A DNA stretch of 45,636 nucleotides from Methanobacteriota archaeon. Lineage in GTDB: Archaea > Thermoplasmatota > Thermoplasmata > UBA10834. Under the pieces are notes generated by a model. That model saw only the letters and a program-made list of their open reading frames with translations, was not told the origin of the DNA and did no database searches. Both the position numbers and the translations under genes were made by a program. This document shows, one piece after another, positions 31,539-39,935 of the stretch (the first letter of the stretch is position 1; each line of letters starts with the position of its first letter). The stretch covers positions 555,265-600,900 of the forward strand of contig CP070736.1 in NCBI GenBank assembly GCA_020347645.1, in the 5' to 3' direction.

Positions 31539-34217
31539 TCATCCGGGGAGTTTTTCGTGCAGTTTCTCGCGTGTATATCCGAACGGTAGAAACAGCGTTT
31601 CCGCCGCCCGTACGAGAAGATCTACGTACGCCTCTGCGTCGTATTCTTCGTCGCCGGAGATGAGCGGTTCGACTCTCACACGGGCACGGTCGGCCCTGCT
31701 CTTTCTGTCGGTTATGACGTATCGCACCGCTTCTCCAGGGTGCAGCGTCGCCCCCTCCCTCCGCAGCTGTTTGAGCGCCGCCAAACCATCGTTGAACTGC
31801 TCGTAATCCTCTATGCCCTTCGATATCCTCCTCCTCAGAAACAGTTTACGTAGCGGGACCGTCTGCGACCTTACGGCCTTCACGAACTCCGGCAGCACCT
31901 CCAACGCCTCGGGTATTGCATCGCGGAACTCGGAGGCATCGGCCGCCCTTGCGAGGATCGAGAGCATCTCGGACTGCATCTCCCTCACAATCTCGGCTGA
32001 ATCGCTCCTTCTCAACTCGATTCCGCGCACCTTCAACTCACCACTCAGGAATGCACCGTAGTACCTGTTCAGTACCCCAACGCCGCTCGCCCTCGACGGC
32101 AGGAATACGATCCATCTGTACGTGCCTTCAGCATCGAGTGGTATGCCTATGTGGCCGGACACGTGTTCACAGAACCTCTCCGCATCTCCGGAGCCCCTGA
32201 GCCAGAGCGAGTCGATTATGCCGTGGAGTATCTCGTACCCATGCGCCTCGGCTATCCCCGACGCATGCAGCATTATCTCCCTGCCGTACGCGTTGATAGC
32301 TTCATGGCATTCTATCCTCCCGAACCTCGCGTTCCTGTAGCCCGTGTATCCGAAGCAGTTGTGTACTAGCACACCGTTCGCCAATGCGAAGCCGTGGAGC
32401 GGGTCAGCGACAGAGAGGCAGCAGACGCGGTCGTTTAGCGGCACGACTCTCCTTGTTGAAGCGACCTTCACGCTTCCGGTGCATCTATTCCCATCCCAAC
32501 CGTCTTGGTAGAGCGACGGAAGCGAAGGCAGCCTGTCACCGACCTTCAGTTCGTCCGCCCTCATGATGCGCAGTTTCCCGCCTTTTATAGCGTAGCATGG
32601 ATGATCCAGCGTTAGCGTAATCGTACTGCCATCGACGTCCAGCGAAACCATCTCCTCCGGCGCGGGGAACATCATCACACTGGACACGTGCTTGATCGCA
32701 GGAGCCATATGTTCGTCGACGCCGAACACGCGTAGGTCGTCTCGCACGACGTGCTCGCCGATGCGACGCCCCGAGTAACGTTCCACGATGCTGCCTATCG
32801 GAGTGATGTCGAACCTTCCGTTCAGCCTATGTGGCACCGCCGTGTCCTCGTCCAGGCAGGTCACGAGAAGCCATTTGAGTATGTCCGAACGCCCCTTGTA
32901 CAGCGCGGAATCGCCGACGCCATCCTTCACCATCCTCTTGAACCTGGTGCGGCGCTCTATCACAGGCTTGAGCACGCGCGGTATGAGGCCGATGCGTCTG
33001 TCGCATATACTGTATCCGAGCACGGGAACGGTACGCGCGGTCTCATTGCAGCAGCCGCACATAATAGTCTCCGGTGAGATGTTGAAGCGCGTCATAATGT
33101 TCGGGTAGAGTGAGGTGAAGTCCACCTCGAGCACTTTGTCGAACACGCCCACCCTTGGCTCGTAGATAAACCCACCACGGTCTGCGACGATCAGCTCCTT
33201 GGCAGTCTTGAACCTCTCCGGCAGGTTCTTCTTCCACATTATGGCGCATCCGTCCATCAACGCCTGGTTCACCTCCATAGTGCTTATGGCGCTCCCGGGG
33301 GAGAACCTGCCAAGCTCTTGGATGGGTGTGCGTGATATGCGTGCGAGGTCGATCAGCCCTCCAAGACCGCCCTCCATAAGCATGAACGAACTGTCGCGGT
33401 CGAGGTGCACCCTGCCAGCGAGTTTATGTGAGGGAGGCTTATACTGTACCCTGCCGTAAGTGAAATACGATTTGCCCTTCGTGCTCGGACGCCTCTGCCG
33501 CTCCCTCCCTAGCCGAGGCGGCTCCATGCCCAAGACCCTCGCCCTGTGATCCAGATAAGGCAGCAGAAACGCGTCTCCGCCGTTGGTGTATATTATGTCT
33601 GGATCAAGCTTCTGAACGACCCTCTCCAGCTCGCGGAGTATTTGACCCTCATCGCCGTCGATGACGTCGGAGCCGACCTCGGCCTGTAAGAGCCGGTCTT
33701 CGAACGATTCCAGTCCCTTCCTGCCGCTAGTTGTCGCCTGCAGCTCGACCGTCGATAACGGCGGTAGCTCGTAGTCCATGTCGAATGGGTCGTCCAGCAT
33801 ACTCGGTTTAGGCGATAGCTCCATCCTGCCCATGGGGAACAACCCTTTCTCTACGAGGTATCGTTGGCTGAACCTGAGGTCGACGTTGAACAGGTCGTAA
33901 TCCCTGTACCTCCCCCGGTTGTCTATCGTCCGTGCAGTCTCCTCGACCCTAGAATAATCCTTTATCGTTATGCCTAGCACATCTTTTGGCTCCTCAGCGA
34001 GCCATAGACGCTTAGACTCCCTTTCGACGTTTTCGACCGCGTCGAGGATACGCAGCGCTCCCTCAAGCTCGTCGAGCTTATCGATCGAGGAGCGGACGAA
34101 TATCTTAGGTAGGAATTTGCGGTCGACCACCCTATGGACTCCGCTCCTGGTCTTGATCCAGTAGACCATCGCATTGGATGAGTAGTCAGGGTAGATGTCT
34201 GTAATCCAGCCCTTCAT
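31539..34217 (-). CDS. polB2: Divergent family B DNA polymerase (PolB2/Dpo2-like) with mini-intein
   Basis: An 892-residue precursor, about 725 residues after removal of the intein (residues 454-620). Motif A is intact: VDFTSLYPNIM (D366). Motif B, KxxxNSxYG in other family B enzymes, is KWLLVT|CFGY, interrupted by the intein. Motif C, normally YGDTDS, reads HGIIDS (667-670 region): the second Asp (D669), which binds catalytic metal, is kept and the first is lost. The exonuclease region keeps only traces: instead of DxE, Exo I reads STVELQA; an Exo II-like TNGGDAFLLPYL is near 211. The order N-terminal domain, degenerate exonuclease, palm, fingers and thumb can still be followed. This matches the archaeal PolB2/Dpo2 group rather than replicative PolB. 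The ATG overlaps the stop of the upstream gene by four bases, so it is translated as part of a three-gene unit. The activity, if any, is probably non-proofreading. Confidence 0.87.
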   Translation of the reverse strand: MKGWITDIYPDYSSNAMVYWIKTRSGVHRVVDRKFLPKIFVRSSIDKLDELEGALRILDAVENVERESKRLWLAEEPKDVLGITIKDYSRVEETARTIDNRGRYRDYDLFNVDLRFSQRYLVEKGLFPMGRMELSPKPSMLDDPFDMDYELPPLSTVELQATTSGRKGLESFEDRLLQAEVGSDVIDGDEGQILRELERVVQKLDPDIIYTNGGDAFLLPYLDHRARVLGMEPPRLGRERQRRPSTKGKSYFTYGRVQYKPPSHKLAGRVHLDRDSSFMLMEGGLGGLIDLARISRTPIQELGRFSPGSAISTMEVNQALMDGCAIMWKKNLPERFKTAKELIVADRGGFIYEPRVGVFDKVLEVDFTSLYPNIMTRFNISPETIMCGCCNETARTVPVLGYSICDRRIGLIPRVLKPVIERRTRFKRMVKDGVGDSALYKGRSDILKWLLVTCLDEDTAVPHRLNGRFDITPIGSIVERYSGRRIGEHVVRDDLRVFGVDEHMAPAIKHVSSVMMFPAPEEMVSLDVDGSTITLTLDHPCYAIKGGKLRIMRADELKVGDRLPSLPSLYQDGWDGNRCTGSVKVASTRRVVPLNDRVCCLSVADPLHGFALANGVLVHNCFGYTGYRNARFGRIECHEAINAYGREIMLHASGIAEAHGYEILHGIIDSLWLRGSGDAERFCEHVSGHIGIPLDAEGTYRWIVFLPSRASGVGVLNRYYGAFLSGELKVRGIELRRSDSAEIVREMQSEMLSILARAADASEFRDAIPEALEVLPEFVKAVRSQTVPLRKLFLRRRISKGIEDYEQFNDGLAALKQLRREGATLHPGEAVRYVITDRKSRADRARVRVEPLISGDEEYDAEAYVDLLVRAAETLFLPFGYTREKLHEKLPG
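32358..32858 (-). other. Mini-intein within the polymerase motif B
   Basis: The insert of 167 residues starts with Cys454 (CLDEDTAV, block A) and has block B TLTLDHPCYAIKGG with the TxxH-type His, and LKVGDRLPSL. It ends with block F (RVCCLSVADPLHGFAL) and block G (NGVLVHN), followed by Cys621 as the +1 extein nucleophile. No LAGLIDADG motifs or other endonuclease domain fit in this length, so it is a splicing-only mini-intein. Splicing would join ...LLVT to CFGYTGYRNARFG. It sits in the polymerase active site, so the polymerase should be inactive until splicing. Confidence 0.93.
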
Positions 34218-34504
34218 TCGGCCGTCTCACCGTCCCCCATCGCATCCTCCGCGTCGTCGTCTCCGCGCAAGACCTTCTTCAGCCGCATGAGCTCCTTCTC
34301 GTGTTCGAGCAGCATGGAAAGGAACGCCGATTCAGAAGGATCGACGCTGATCGCATATGTAGCCGCGGACGCGTGCATACGGGCATTCCTAATAAGCGCT
34401 TCGAACGCGTCGCGGTCGTCCTTCCTCAGCGCCCTCCTGAAGTCGTTCCACTGCTGCACCATCCGCTCAAGGGCGAGGCGGTATGTAGGCACAGTCCTTC
34501 CCAT
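34214..34504 (-). CDS. Small helical protein, middle gene of the PolB2 operon
   Basis: A 96-residue, all-helical protein with two predicted helical stretches (ALERMVQQWNDFRRALRKDDRDAFEALIRNARMH and SAFLSMLLEHEKELMRLKKVLRG) and an acidic tail (DDDAEDAMGDGETAE). The ATG at 34504 has an SD site (ggaggg) six bases upstream and lies 38 bases inside the end of the RecA-paralogue gene; an ATG at 34462 is the fallback. Its stop overlaps the polymerase start (ATGA). The position between a RecA paralogue and PolB2 suggests a linker or adaptor in one complex. I do not recognise a named domain. Confidence 0.8.
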   Translation of the reverse strand: MGRTVPTYRLALERMVQQWNDFRRALRKDDRDAFEALIRNARMHASAATYAISVDPSESAFLSMLLEHEKELMRLKKVLRGDDDAEDAMGDGETAE

Positions 34505-35258
34505 AGAAACCCTCCGTGAAATCGTTCAGAACCATCTGGTTCCAAGGCACAGGCATGAAGGTCGTCGATCGCCCCTCATCGGGGACGCGCACAGTGATGC
34601 CATTCCTTCCGCGTCGCATCTGCACATAGACATCGAAAGCGTCGGAGAGAAGGGAGATCACCCTCGGCTCCGGCTCCACACGGCCTGGCGTATGGGATGT
34701 GACCACGGTTATGGCCTCGCTTTCCTTAGTGACCCTCTCTACTTCGTTGGCACATCCCCTCAGAAGCTGATGCGATTCGGACCGCCGTAAGTCCCTGTCC
34801 ATGAACATGTCCGATATCGAAGATATAATGATCAAGGATGGCGCGCTCTCTCCCACCTTTTCGTGTAGGAGCCCGTCGACCAACGACGCAAGCTGGTATG
34901 CGGTGAACGCCCGTGCTATGTTAACCATTGACAACACCTCGTGCCTGTCGAGCCCGTGACGTTTGCAGAGAGCGGAAAGGATGTAGGGGTCGATCGCGTT
35001 GCCGCCATCTATCCATACAACCTCCTCTTCGAATTCAGCTAGCGCGCGTACGCACAGGATATGAAGCAGTTCGGAGACGTATCTCACATCCGAATCCAAC
35101 AATAAGGTTTTGGATGGTTCGAATCCTCCTATGGCCTTATCGAGCGGCGCCAAGGATGTCCTAAGAATCCTCTCCTCAGCGAGAGGGATGCGTCCGCTAT
35201 GGATGGCTAATGAATGCTCTGGATGTCCTGCGCTTTGAGCGTGCGACGGCACAGTCAT
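34467..35258 (-). CDS. RecA/RadA paralogue lacking the P-loop (ImuA-like position)
   Basis: A 263-residue protein with the outline of the RadA/RadB core: LAPLDKAIGGFEPSKTLLLDSD where LDxLLGGGxxxGxITEIxGExGSGKT is expected, then VVWIDGGNAIDPYIL, MVNIARAFTAYQLASLV, LIIISSISDMFM at the Walker B position, and VTSH before a beta-rich end. The Walker A lysine and the GxGKT segment are missing, so ATP hydrolysis is unlikely. In bacterial mutasomes ImuA is such a RecA-fold protein. The start ATG at 35258 lies about 30 bases after a TATA-like tttaac (minus, 35286-35292), so the transcript would be near-leaderless. First gene of the three-gene operon. Confidence 0.82.
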   Translation of the reverse strand: MTVPSHAQSAGHPEHSLAIHSGRIPLAEERILRTSLAPLDKAIGGFEPSKTLLLDSDVRYVSELLHILCVRALAEFEEEVVWIDGGNAIDPYILSALCKRHGLDRHEVLSMVNIARAFTAYQLASLVDGLLHEKVGESAPSLIIISSISDMFMDRDLRRSESHQLLRGCANEVERVTKESEAITVVTSHTPGRVEPEPRVISLLSDAFDVYVQMRRGRNGITVRVPDEGRSTTFMPVPWNQMVLNDFTEGFYGKDCAYIPPRP

Positions 35259-35284
35259 ATGAGTCGCATTACGTTCGGAGCGAG

Positions 35285-35294
35285 GGTTAAATCG
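35285..35294 (-). promoter_or_regulatory. TATA-like promoter of the RecA-paralogue/PolB2 operon
   Basis: On the minus strand this reads atttaacc. It predicts transcription from about 35263, five bases before the ATG. I see no clear operator around it. The 340 bases between 35258 and the MFS start at 35600 hold only this promoter and the palindrome described separately. Confidence 0.45.
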
Positions 35295-35542
35295 CTGCCC
35301 AGAGGGGTCGGGTGAATCTAGTGGTAATTTATAAAATCAAGGCATAACTCTGCGCTCACCAATACCCATAGTGAAGACATAAGCTCCTTTGAACCCCTGC
35401 AGCTACGTGCGCGGCGAGATGGTGGGGGAATCAGTCCGCAGGCAATACGAAAAGGTGAGGGTGATATCGAGGTTGCCTGGCTAGCCTGCTGACGATTGCA
35501 TCTCAGGAAAATGGATATTCGTCTTCCACTCTTCAGTGGGCG

Positions 35543-35558
35543 ACTCCTGGTCAGGAGT
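35543..35558 (+). promoter_or_regulatory. Palindrome upstream of the MFS gene, possible operator
   Basis: Seven-base arms actcctg and caggagt are separated by two bases, about 42 bases before the MFS start codon. A second, looser symmetry (atatcctgtgatat, 35572-35585) follows. Such a site could bind a MarR/TetR-type dimeric repressor. None is encoded in the window. Confidence 0.35.
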
Positions 35559-35599
35559 GACCGGCTGAGCAATATCCTGTGATATCACATGGGGTTTGT

Positions 35600-36925
35600 A
35601 TGAAAGATACCGACGAAGGCTGCCACGGGTTCAGGCGAATCAGGGAGACCTTTGCTCTTTCCAGAGATTTCGTGGTATTGGTCTTCGCCCTCGTCGTGGT
35701 CAGTCTGGGGTTCGGCCTCCTGGGCCCGCTTATGCCCACGTTCAGGGAGATTCTTGGCATGTCAGAGGCCGAACTCGGAGGAGCGTACTCTCTTTTCGCG
35801 TTCTCCTTCGTCTTTGCCCTTCCTCCGGCGGGCCTTCTCGCTGACAAAGTGGGCAGAAAGCGGATGATAATTTCGGGCGTGCTGCTGTTCGGAGTCACGA
35901 CATATGCTCTGGTACTGATCACAGAGCCGTATCAGTTTGCCTTACTGAGGATTATGGAAGGCGTTGGAGCAGCGATGGTCACCCCTGCTGCATTCGCTCT
36001 GACGCTGGATATTGTGCCTGAGGGAAAACGCGGGTTGGCTATGGGCGCCGAGGGCACCGCCCAGCTTCTCGGCGGCCTTGCTGGTCCTGCGCTGGGCGGC
36101 CTAATCGCCGGCGAAATCGGTTTCTACGTCCCGTTCTATTTCGCCGCTGCTCTCGCCATTGCCTGCGCAGTGATTGTAACATTCATCAGAGAGCCGAAGA
36201 TTCGTCGCTCAAAGGACGAGACGGTTTCGATAACAACGATGTTCAGCGCCTGGAAGAGAAATGCTGCTGAGAACAACGCTCTTCTCCCTCTTACGGTTAG
36301 GGGCTTCGTCATGGGCATCGTGCAGGGCCTTTGGGCCCTTGGTCTGATCATGTTCTGGGAGGATAAGCTCGACATGAGTCACACAGAGGTCGGCATCGCC
36401 TTGTCACTGGGCATGGCGACTATGGCTATTGGCACGATACCGTTCGGCGTGATGTCCGATAAGTATGGGAGGAAACGGTTCATACTCATTGGCGGCGCAC
36501 TCATGGCAGGTGGACTGGCAGCAATGGCGTTCGTTACAGAAACCTGGCATGTGTATGCTCTGGTCGCGTTCTCCGAATTTGGCGCTGCCATATCCAATCC
36601 CTCTGTAGGGGCTATGCTGGGCGATGTGATGAACCAGAAAGAAAGAGGACGGGTGATGGGGGCGTATCAAACCGTTCAGGGAGTCGGCAACATAGTCGGG
36701 TTCTCCGCTCTGGGCTTGATGTATGAGAGGATAAGTCCCAGGGCCCCGATTCTCTCCTGTGCTGGCGCGCTTGCGGCGGCTACCACCATAATCGCTCTCT
36801 TCGTGGATGAAACTCACCAGTCTGAGAAGAAGGACAACTCCGAGGAATCTCCAACCGGGAAGGTGTCTGCAAAAAAGAGAGACGCGGCAGTATCTGACAA
36901 CCCTGAACCTCAAAAACCAGGTTAG
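35600..36925 (+). CDS. Major facilitator superfamily transporter
   Basis: A 441-residue protein from the ATG at 35600; a GTG at 35579 is in frame. It has twelve hydrophobic segments, with MFS loop motifs GLLADKVGRKRMI (about 78-90) after helix 2 and GVMSDKYGRKRFILIGG in the second half, the DRAGRR-type signature. The C-terminal tail of about 35 residues is charged and cytosolic. It probably exports drugs or small metabolites by proton antiport. The substrate is not readable. The palindrome upstream suggests local control. Confidence 0.9.
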   Translation: MKDTDEGCHGFRRIRETFALSRDFVVLVFALVVVSLGFGLLGPLMPTFREILGMSEAELGGAYSLFAFSFVFALPPAGLLADKVGRKRMIISGVLLFGVTTYALVLITEPYQFALLRIMEGVGAAMVTPAAFALTLDIVPEGKRGLAMGAEGTAQLLGGLAGPALGGLIAGEIGFYVPFYFAAALAIACAVIVTFIREPKIRRSKDETVSITTMFSAWKRNAAENNALLPLTVRGFVMGIVQGLWALGLIMFWEDKLDMSHTEVGIALSLGMATMAIGTIPFGVMSDKYGRKRFILIGGALMAGGLAAMAFVTETWHVYALVAFSEFGAAISNPSVGAMLGDVMNQKERGRVMGAYQTVQGVGNIVGFSALGLMYERISPRAPILSCAGALAAATTIIALFVDETHQSEKKDNSEESPTGKVSAKKRDAAVSDNPEPQKPG

Positions 36926-37250
36926 CCTCTTCTCAATGAGCCGTTCTTCGCAGCGGCGGATCCCGGGTTTCCATACGCGGGGTATTCGCCAGGCCTTCTT
37001 GCAGGTTGTAAATCGACAACGACAAGAAGACACAGTATATAGAAACCAGAGAGCTCCCCCGCCTCCCTAAACAAGAAAATTGTCAGGGGCATCACCCTAA
37101 CTCTTTTCGACATATCCCTGAGGGATTAGGAGGGGGAGCCACTCCGTATCTATTGATGTTTCTGATTGCGGTGCCATTTGCGCTGCTGCCTATCCTGGTG
37201 TTTCATTGGATAGTCTGGCCGCCTTTTCGCTATTCTAATGGAAAGATTTG

Positions 37251-37889
37251 TCACTGCATTTCAGAATACGTCAGTGCAACGCCCAATATCGACGCCAGCA
37301 GCTCTAGACACTTGATGGTGTGAACGTCCGGGAACTTTCCGTCGGTTGTGCCTGAGATCTCTATCCACCCTAGAAGTACGCCATCTCTTCCGAGAATCCT
37401 CACATCGATGTAGTCGCCCTCAATCGTCTCGTCAAGAGACCTGCGCGAAGACTGCAGCATCAACTCTCTGTTGAATGTTCGCTCCTCATCGCTGCCATAG
37501 GGGTTATCCTCCGCGAGGAATAGACGTGTGAGGTTGCTTATCTGCGCGGACTTATACAGTTCAGAATCTTCAAACTGTTCGAGGGTATAGGCGAGCTGCC
37601 TGTGAGCCTCCCATGAACCTTCGTCCAAGCCAGACATGACCTCATACCTGTACAGTCCGTCGGCTCGGTCTCTCAGGCCGATTGTGATCTCCTTGACCCA
37701 GAACTTATCTCGAATGATGTCGGCGGCATTCTGAAGGAAATCTCTGATAGACAATTGCCGGTCTGCGAGAGCGACAGTCAAAGAATGCACGCAATCGAGG
37801 CGTTCATTGGCAGGGTCGGCGCTGTCATATTGATAGCTCAGGCAGATCCGTTTCTTCACCAACTCATGGTCGATAGTTTTGTCTACCAT
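37251..37889 (-). CDS. GAF-like sensory domain protein
   Basis: A 212-residue soluble protein. The central to C-terminal part fits a GAF fold: RDFLQNAADIIRDKFWVKEITIGLRDRADGLYRYEVMSGL (about 49-88) and IDVRILGRDGVLLGWIEISGTTDGKFPDVHTIKCLELLASILGVAL (about 160-206). No output domain is attached. It could be a stand-alone sensor or a partner of a histidine kinase; the N-terminal GAF regions of the kinase at 4447-6285 look similar in general layout. The gap 36926-37250 before it holds nothing I can support. Confidence 0.7.
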   Translation of the reverse strand: MVDKTIDHELVKKRICLSYQYDSADPANERLDCVHSLTVALADRQLSIRDFLQNAADIIRDKFWVKEITIGLRDRADGLYRYEVMSGLDEGSWEAHRQLAYTLEQFEDSELYKSAQISNLTRLFLAEDNPYGSDEERTFNRELMLQSSRRSLDETIEGDYIDVRILGRDGVLLGWIEISGTTDGKFPDVHTIKCLELLASILGVALTYSEMQ

Positions 37890-38217
37890 GTATAGCCCAA
37901 CTTGGCGAGGCCCGCAAGTCTTGCTTCGCGACGAAGGGAAAATGTGTTTCCGATAGATTGAACTTTCTCCGTCATGAAGTCCGGTTCAACATCGTAGTAG
38001 CTGGGAATAAGCCTCCTATGATTCCTCCTCTAAACAGTACGATGCTCAGTCAAAGGATATGCTTTAAGGATCCTGGTCCATGATGGAGAGAAACCAAGTT
38101 TAGATCGCGATTAATACGGGGTCCCTAGGATGTCTGTTGACTCGTACGGAACGCTCGGCTTGGGAAAACGGTTATTTCTGCGAAGCGGCATCCAGGCGCG
38201 ACACCGAAGGTACTCAT
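37890..38217. other. Intergenic region between divergent GAF and amidohydrolase genes
   Basis: A 328-base gap. Several TATA-like elements for the plus strand are visible (gctttaag near 38061, gattaatac near 38109, ggttattt near 38171). The last would start transcription close to 38198. The SD-like gaaggt stands before the ATG at 38218. No RNA gene or reading frame is convincing. Confidence 0.35.
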
Positions 38218-39834
38218 ATGGCGGGAAATGCAACTCTCATAGTCAGGAACGGGCGAATCTTCACAGTTGACAGGGGCCGTCCATGGGCTCAGGCAATCGC
38301 GGTCGAACAGGACATGATCGTCCGTGTGGGCACGAACGAGGAGGTCGAGAAGACTTCGGGTTCAGAGACAAAGATTCTGGATGCGGGCGGCCGCCTCGTA
38401 TTGCCAGGCTTCAACGACAGCCACATCCATACCTCTATGGCGTACGAGGAGGCGTACTCGGCACAGCTTGGAGATGCCAAATCCATGGAGGAGATTTCCG
38501 CAGCTGTGAGGAAACACGCCGAAGCCCATCCTGAATATCGTCTTGTCGGGGGCACTGGATGGAAGCACGAGGCTGCATTGACAGATCAGCGCTACCCGAG
38601 AAAGGAGGAGATGGACAGGATCATATCCGACCGACCTCTTCTCATAGTGTCATACGACGGCTGGGTAGGACTGGGGAACAGCAAGTTCACGGAGATGGCG
38701 GTGAATGCGTTCAAGGGAAGGCCTGATCATCTCGGAGGTATGGAGAGAGACCCTGATACCGATGAGGCAGCCGGCGTGTTCCACAACCCTGGAGACCTCA
38801 CATTCTTGGCCGGCGACCTATCCGACCTCATAAGGGAGAGCGAGTTCGACGGCCTCAGATGGATATTCAGTCAACTTCCCAAGTACGGCATAACCAGCGT
38901 ACATGACGCCCAATCGGATTTCAGAAGCTTCGACGCTTACGAACGTTTGAGACGCGAGGGCGGACTTCTCTCTCGCGTCTACATCGCCTTTGGTCATACG
39001 AGACAGACGACGGACGCGGATCTGGAGCAGATCGAGGATATCAAAGCCAATCACTCGGATGAGTGGTTGCGCGCGGGCGCCGTGAAGCTGTTCATAGATG
39101 GCGTACTCGATTCACACACCGCAGCGATGCTGGAGCCGTACGCGGACGACCCATCCACCAGCGGAGATACGAAATACTCACCGGACGAGTTCAAATCGAT
39201 AGTCGAAAAGCTGGATAGGATGGGCTTTCAGTGCATGACGCACGCCTGCGGGGACAGAGGGGTTAGGACAGCTCTCGACGCCTATGAATTTGCGGCCGAG
39301 AGGAATGGTCGACGAGATAGCAGGCATAGGATCGAACACATAGAGATGCTGTCGCAAGAGGATGTACCAAGGTTCAAGCGGCTTGGCGTTATAGCGTCCA
39401 TGCAACCGATGCATGCGGCACCGATTACAGACTCCGTATATGTGAGGGCTGCTGGGCAGGAAAGGATGAGGTCATCGTTTCCATGGAGGGCGCTCGACGA
39501 GGCTGGCGCCGTCCTCGCATTCTCCAGTGATTGGTCCGTGGCTGACTTGAACCCATTGCCCGAGATACAGGCGGCGGTCACGAGGAACTGGAGTGATGAT
39601 TCCCAGCGGACCGTGACCCTTGAGAAGGCGATAGAGGCGTACACGCTGAACGGGGCGTACGCCGCTTTCGAAGAGGATGTCAAAGGCTCGATTCAGGAGG
39701 GTAAGCTCGCGGATTTCGTCATCCTTTCGGACAACCTCTTTGACATGGAACCGGACGAAATAGGAGGTGCGGAGGTACTGCTCACGGTAGTAGGCGGCAA
39801 AGTGGTCTACAGATCGGATAGGTTTGACGGATGA
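38218..39834 (+). CDS. YtcJ-type amidohydrolase (amidohydrolase family 3)
   Basis: A 538-residue protein from the ATG at 38218; the frame is open to 38137, but that extension is not family-like. Metal-site motifs of the amidohydrolase fold: GFNDSHIHTSM near residue 64, GVLDSHTAAMLEPY, THACGDRGVRTALDAYE, RHRIEHIEML and AFSSDWSVADLNP. The C-terminus returns to the beta-sandwich with KLADFVILSDNLFDM. YtcJ enzymes hydrolyse N-acyl or cyclic amide bonds of varied substrates; the one here is unknown. Monocistronic. Confidence 0.9.
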   Translation: MAGNATLIVRNGRIFTVDRGRPWAQAIAVEQDMIVRVGTNEEVEKTSGSETKILDAGGRLVLPGFNDSHIHTSMAYEEAYSAQLGDAKSMEEISAAVRKHAEAHPEYRLVGGTGWKHEAALTDQRYPRKEEMDRIISDRPLLIVSYDGWVGLGNSKFTEMAVNAFKGRPDHLGGMERDPDTDEAAGVFHNPGDLTFLAGDLSDLIRESEFDGLRWIFSQLPKYGITSVHDAQSDFRSFDAYERLRREGGLLSRVYIAFGHTRQTTDADLEQIEDIKANHSDEWLRAGAVKLFIDGVLDSHTAAMLEPYADDPSTSGDTKYSPDEFKSIVEKLDRMGFQCMTHACGDRGVRTALDAYEFAAERNGRRDSRHRIEHIEMLSQEDVPRFKRLGVIASMQPMHAAPITDSVYVRAAGQERMRSSFPWRALDEAGAVLAFSSDWSVADLNPLPEIQAAVTRNWSDDSQRTVTLEKAIEAYTLNGAYAAFEEDVKGSIQEGKLADFVILSDNLFDMEPDEIGGAEVLLTVVGGKVVYRSDRFDG

Positions 39835-39865
39835 AATCTGCCTGGATATGGTAACCGCGAGTCAA

Positions 39866-39875
39866 TGTTTAAGTA
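39866..39875 (+). promoter_or_regulatory. TATA-like promoter of the membrane KaiC-like gene
   Basis: The element gtttaagta (39867-39875) predicts transcription from about 39896, giving a 40-50 base leader with the G-rich sequence aaggga before the start codons. Confidence 0.45.
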
Positions 39876-39935
39876 TCCATAGACCTCTTTTCGCCACCGA
39901 AGCACAGAGACGTCGCTGACGCCAGACCTGAAGGG

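Noticed and set aside
35105..35130. A tRNA T-loop-like string (ggttcgaatcc) on the plus strand
   Set aside because: It lies inside the RecA-paralogue coding region (GFEPSK), and no acceptor, D or anticodon arm surrounds it.
36926..37250. Possible gene in the gap after the MFS transporter
   Set aside because: There are isolated TATA-like sequences but no frame with start signals and no RNA-like structure.
37156..37323. 55-codon frame with one hydrophobic segment on the plus strand
   Set aside because: The SD-like gattaggaggg is too far upstream, the 3' half overlaps the GAF gene antisense, and no family pattern is seen. A TATA-like element near 37035 is the only support.
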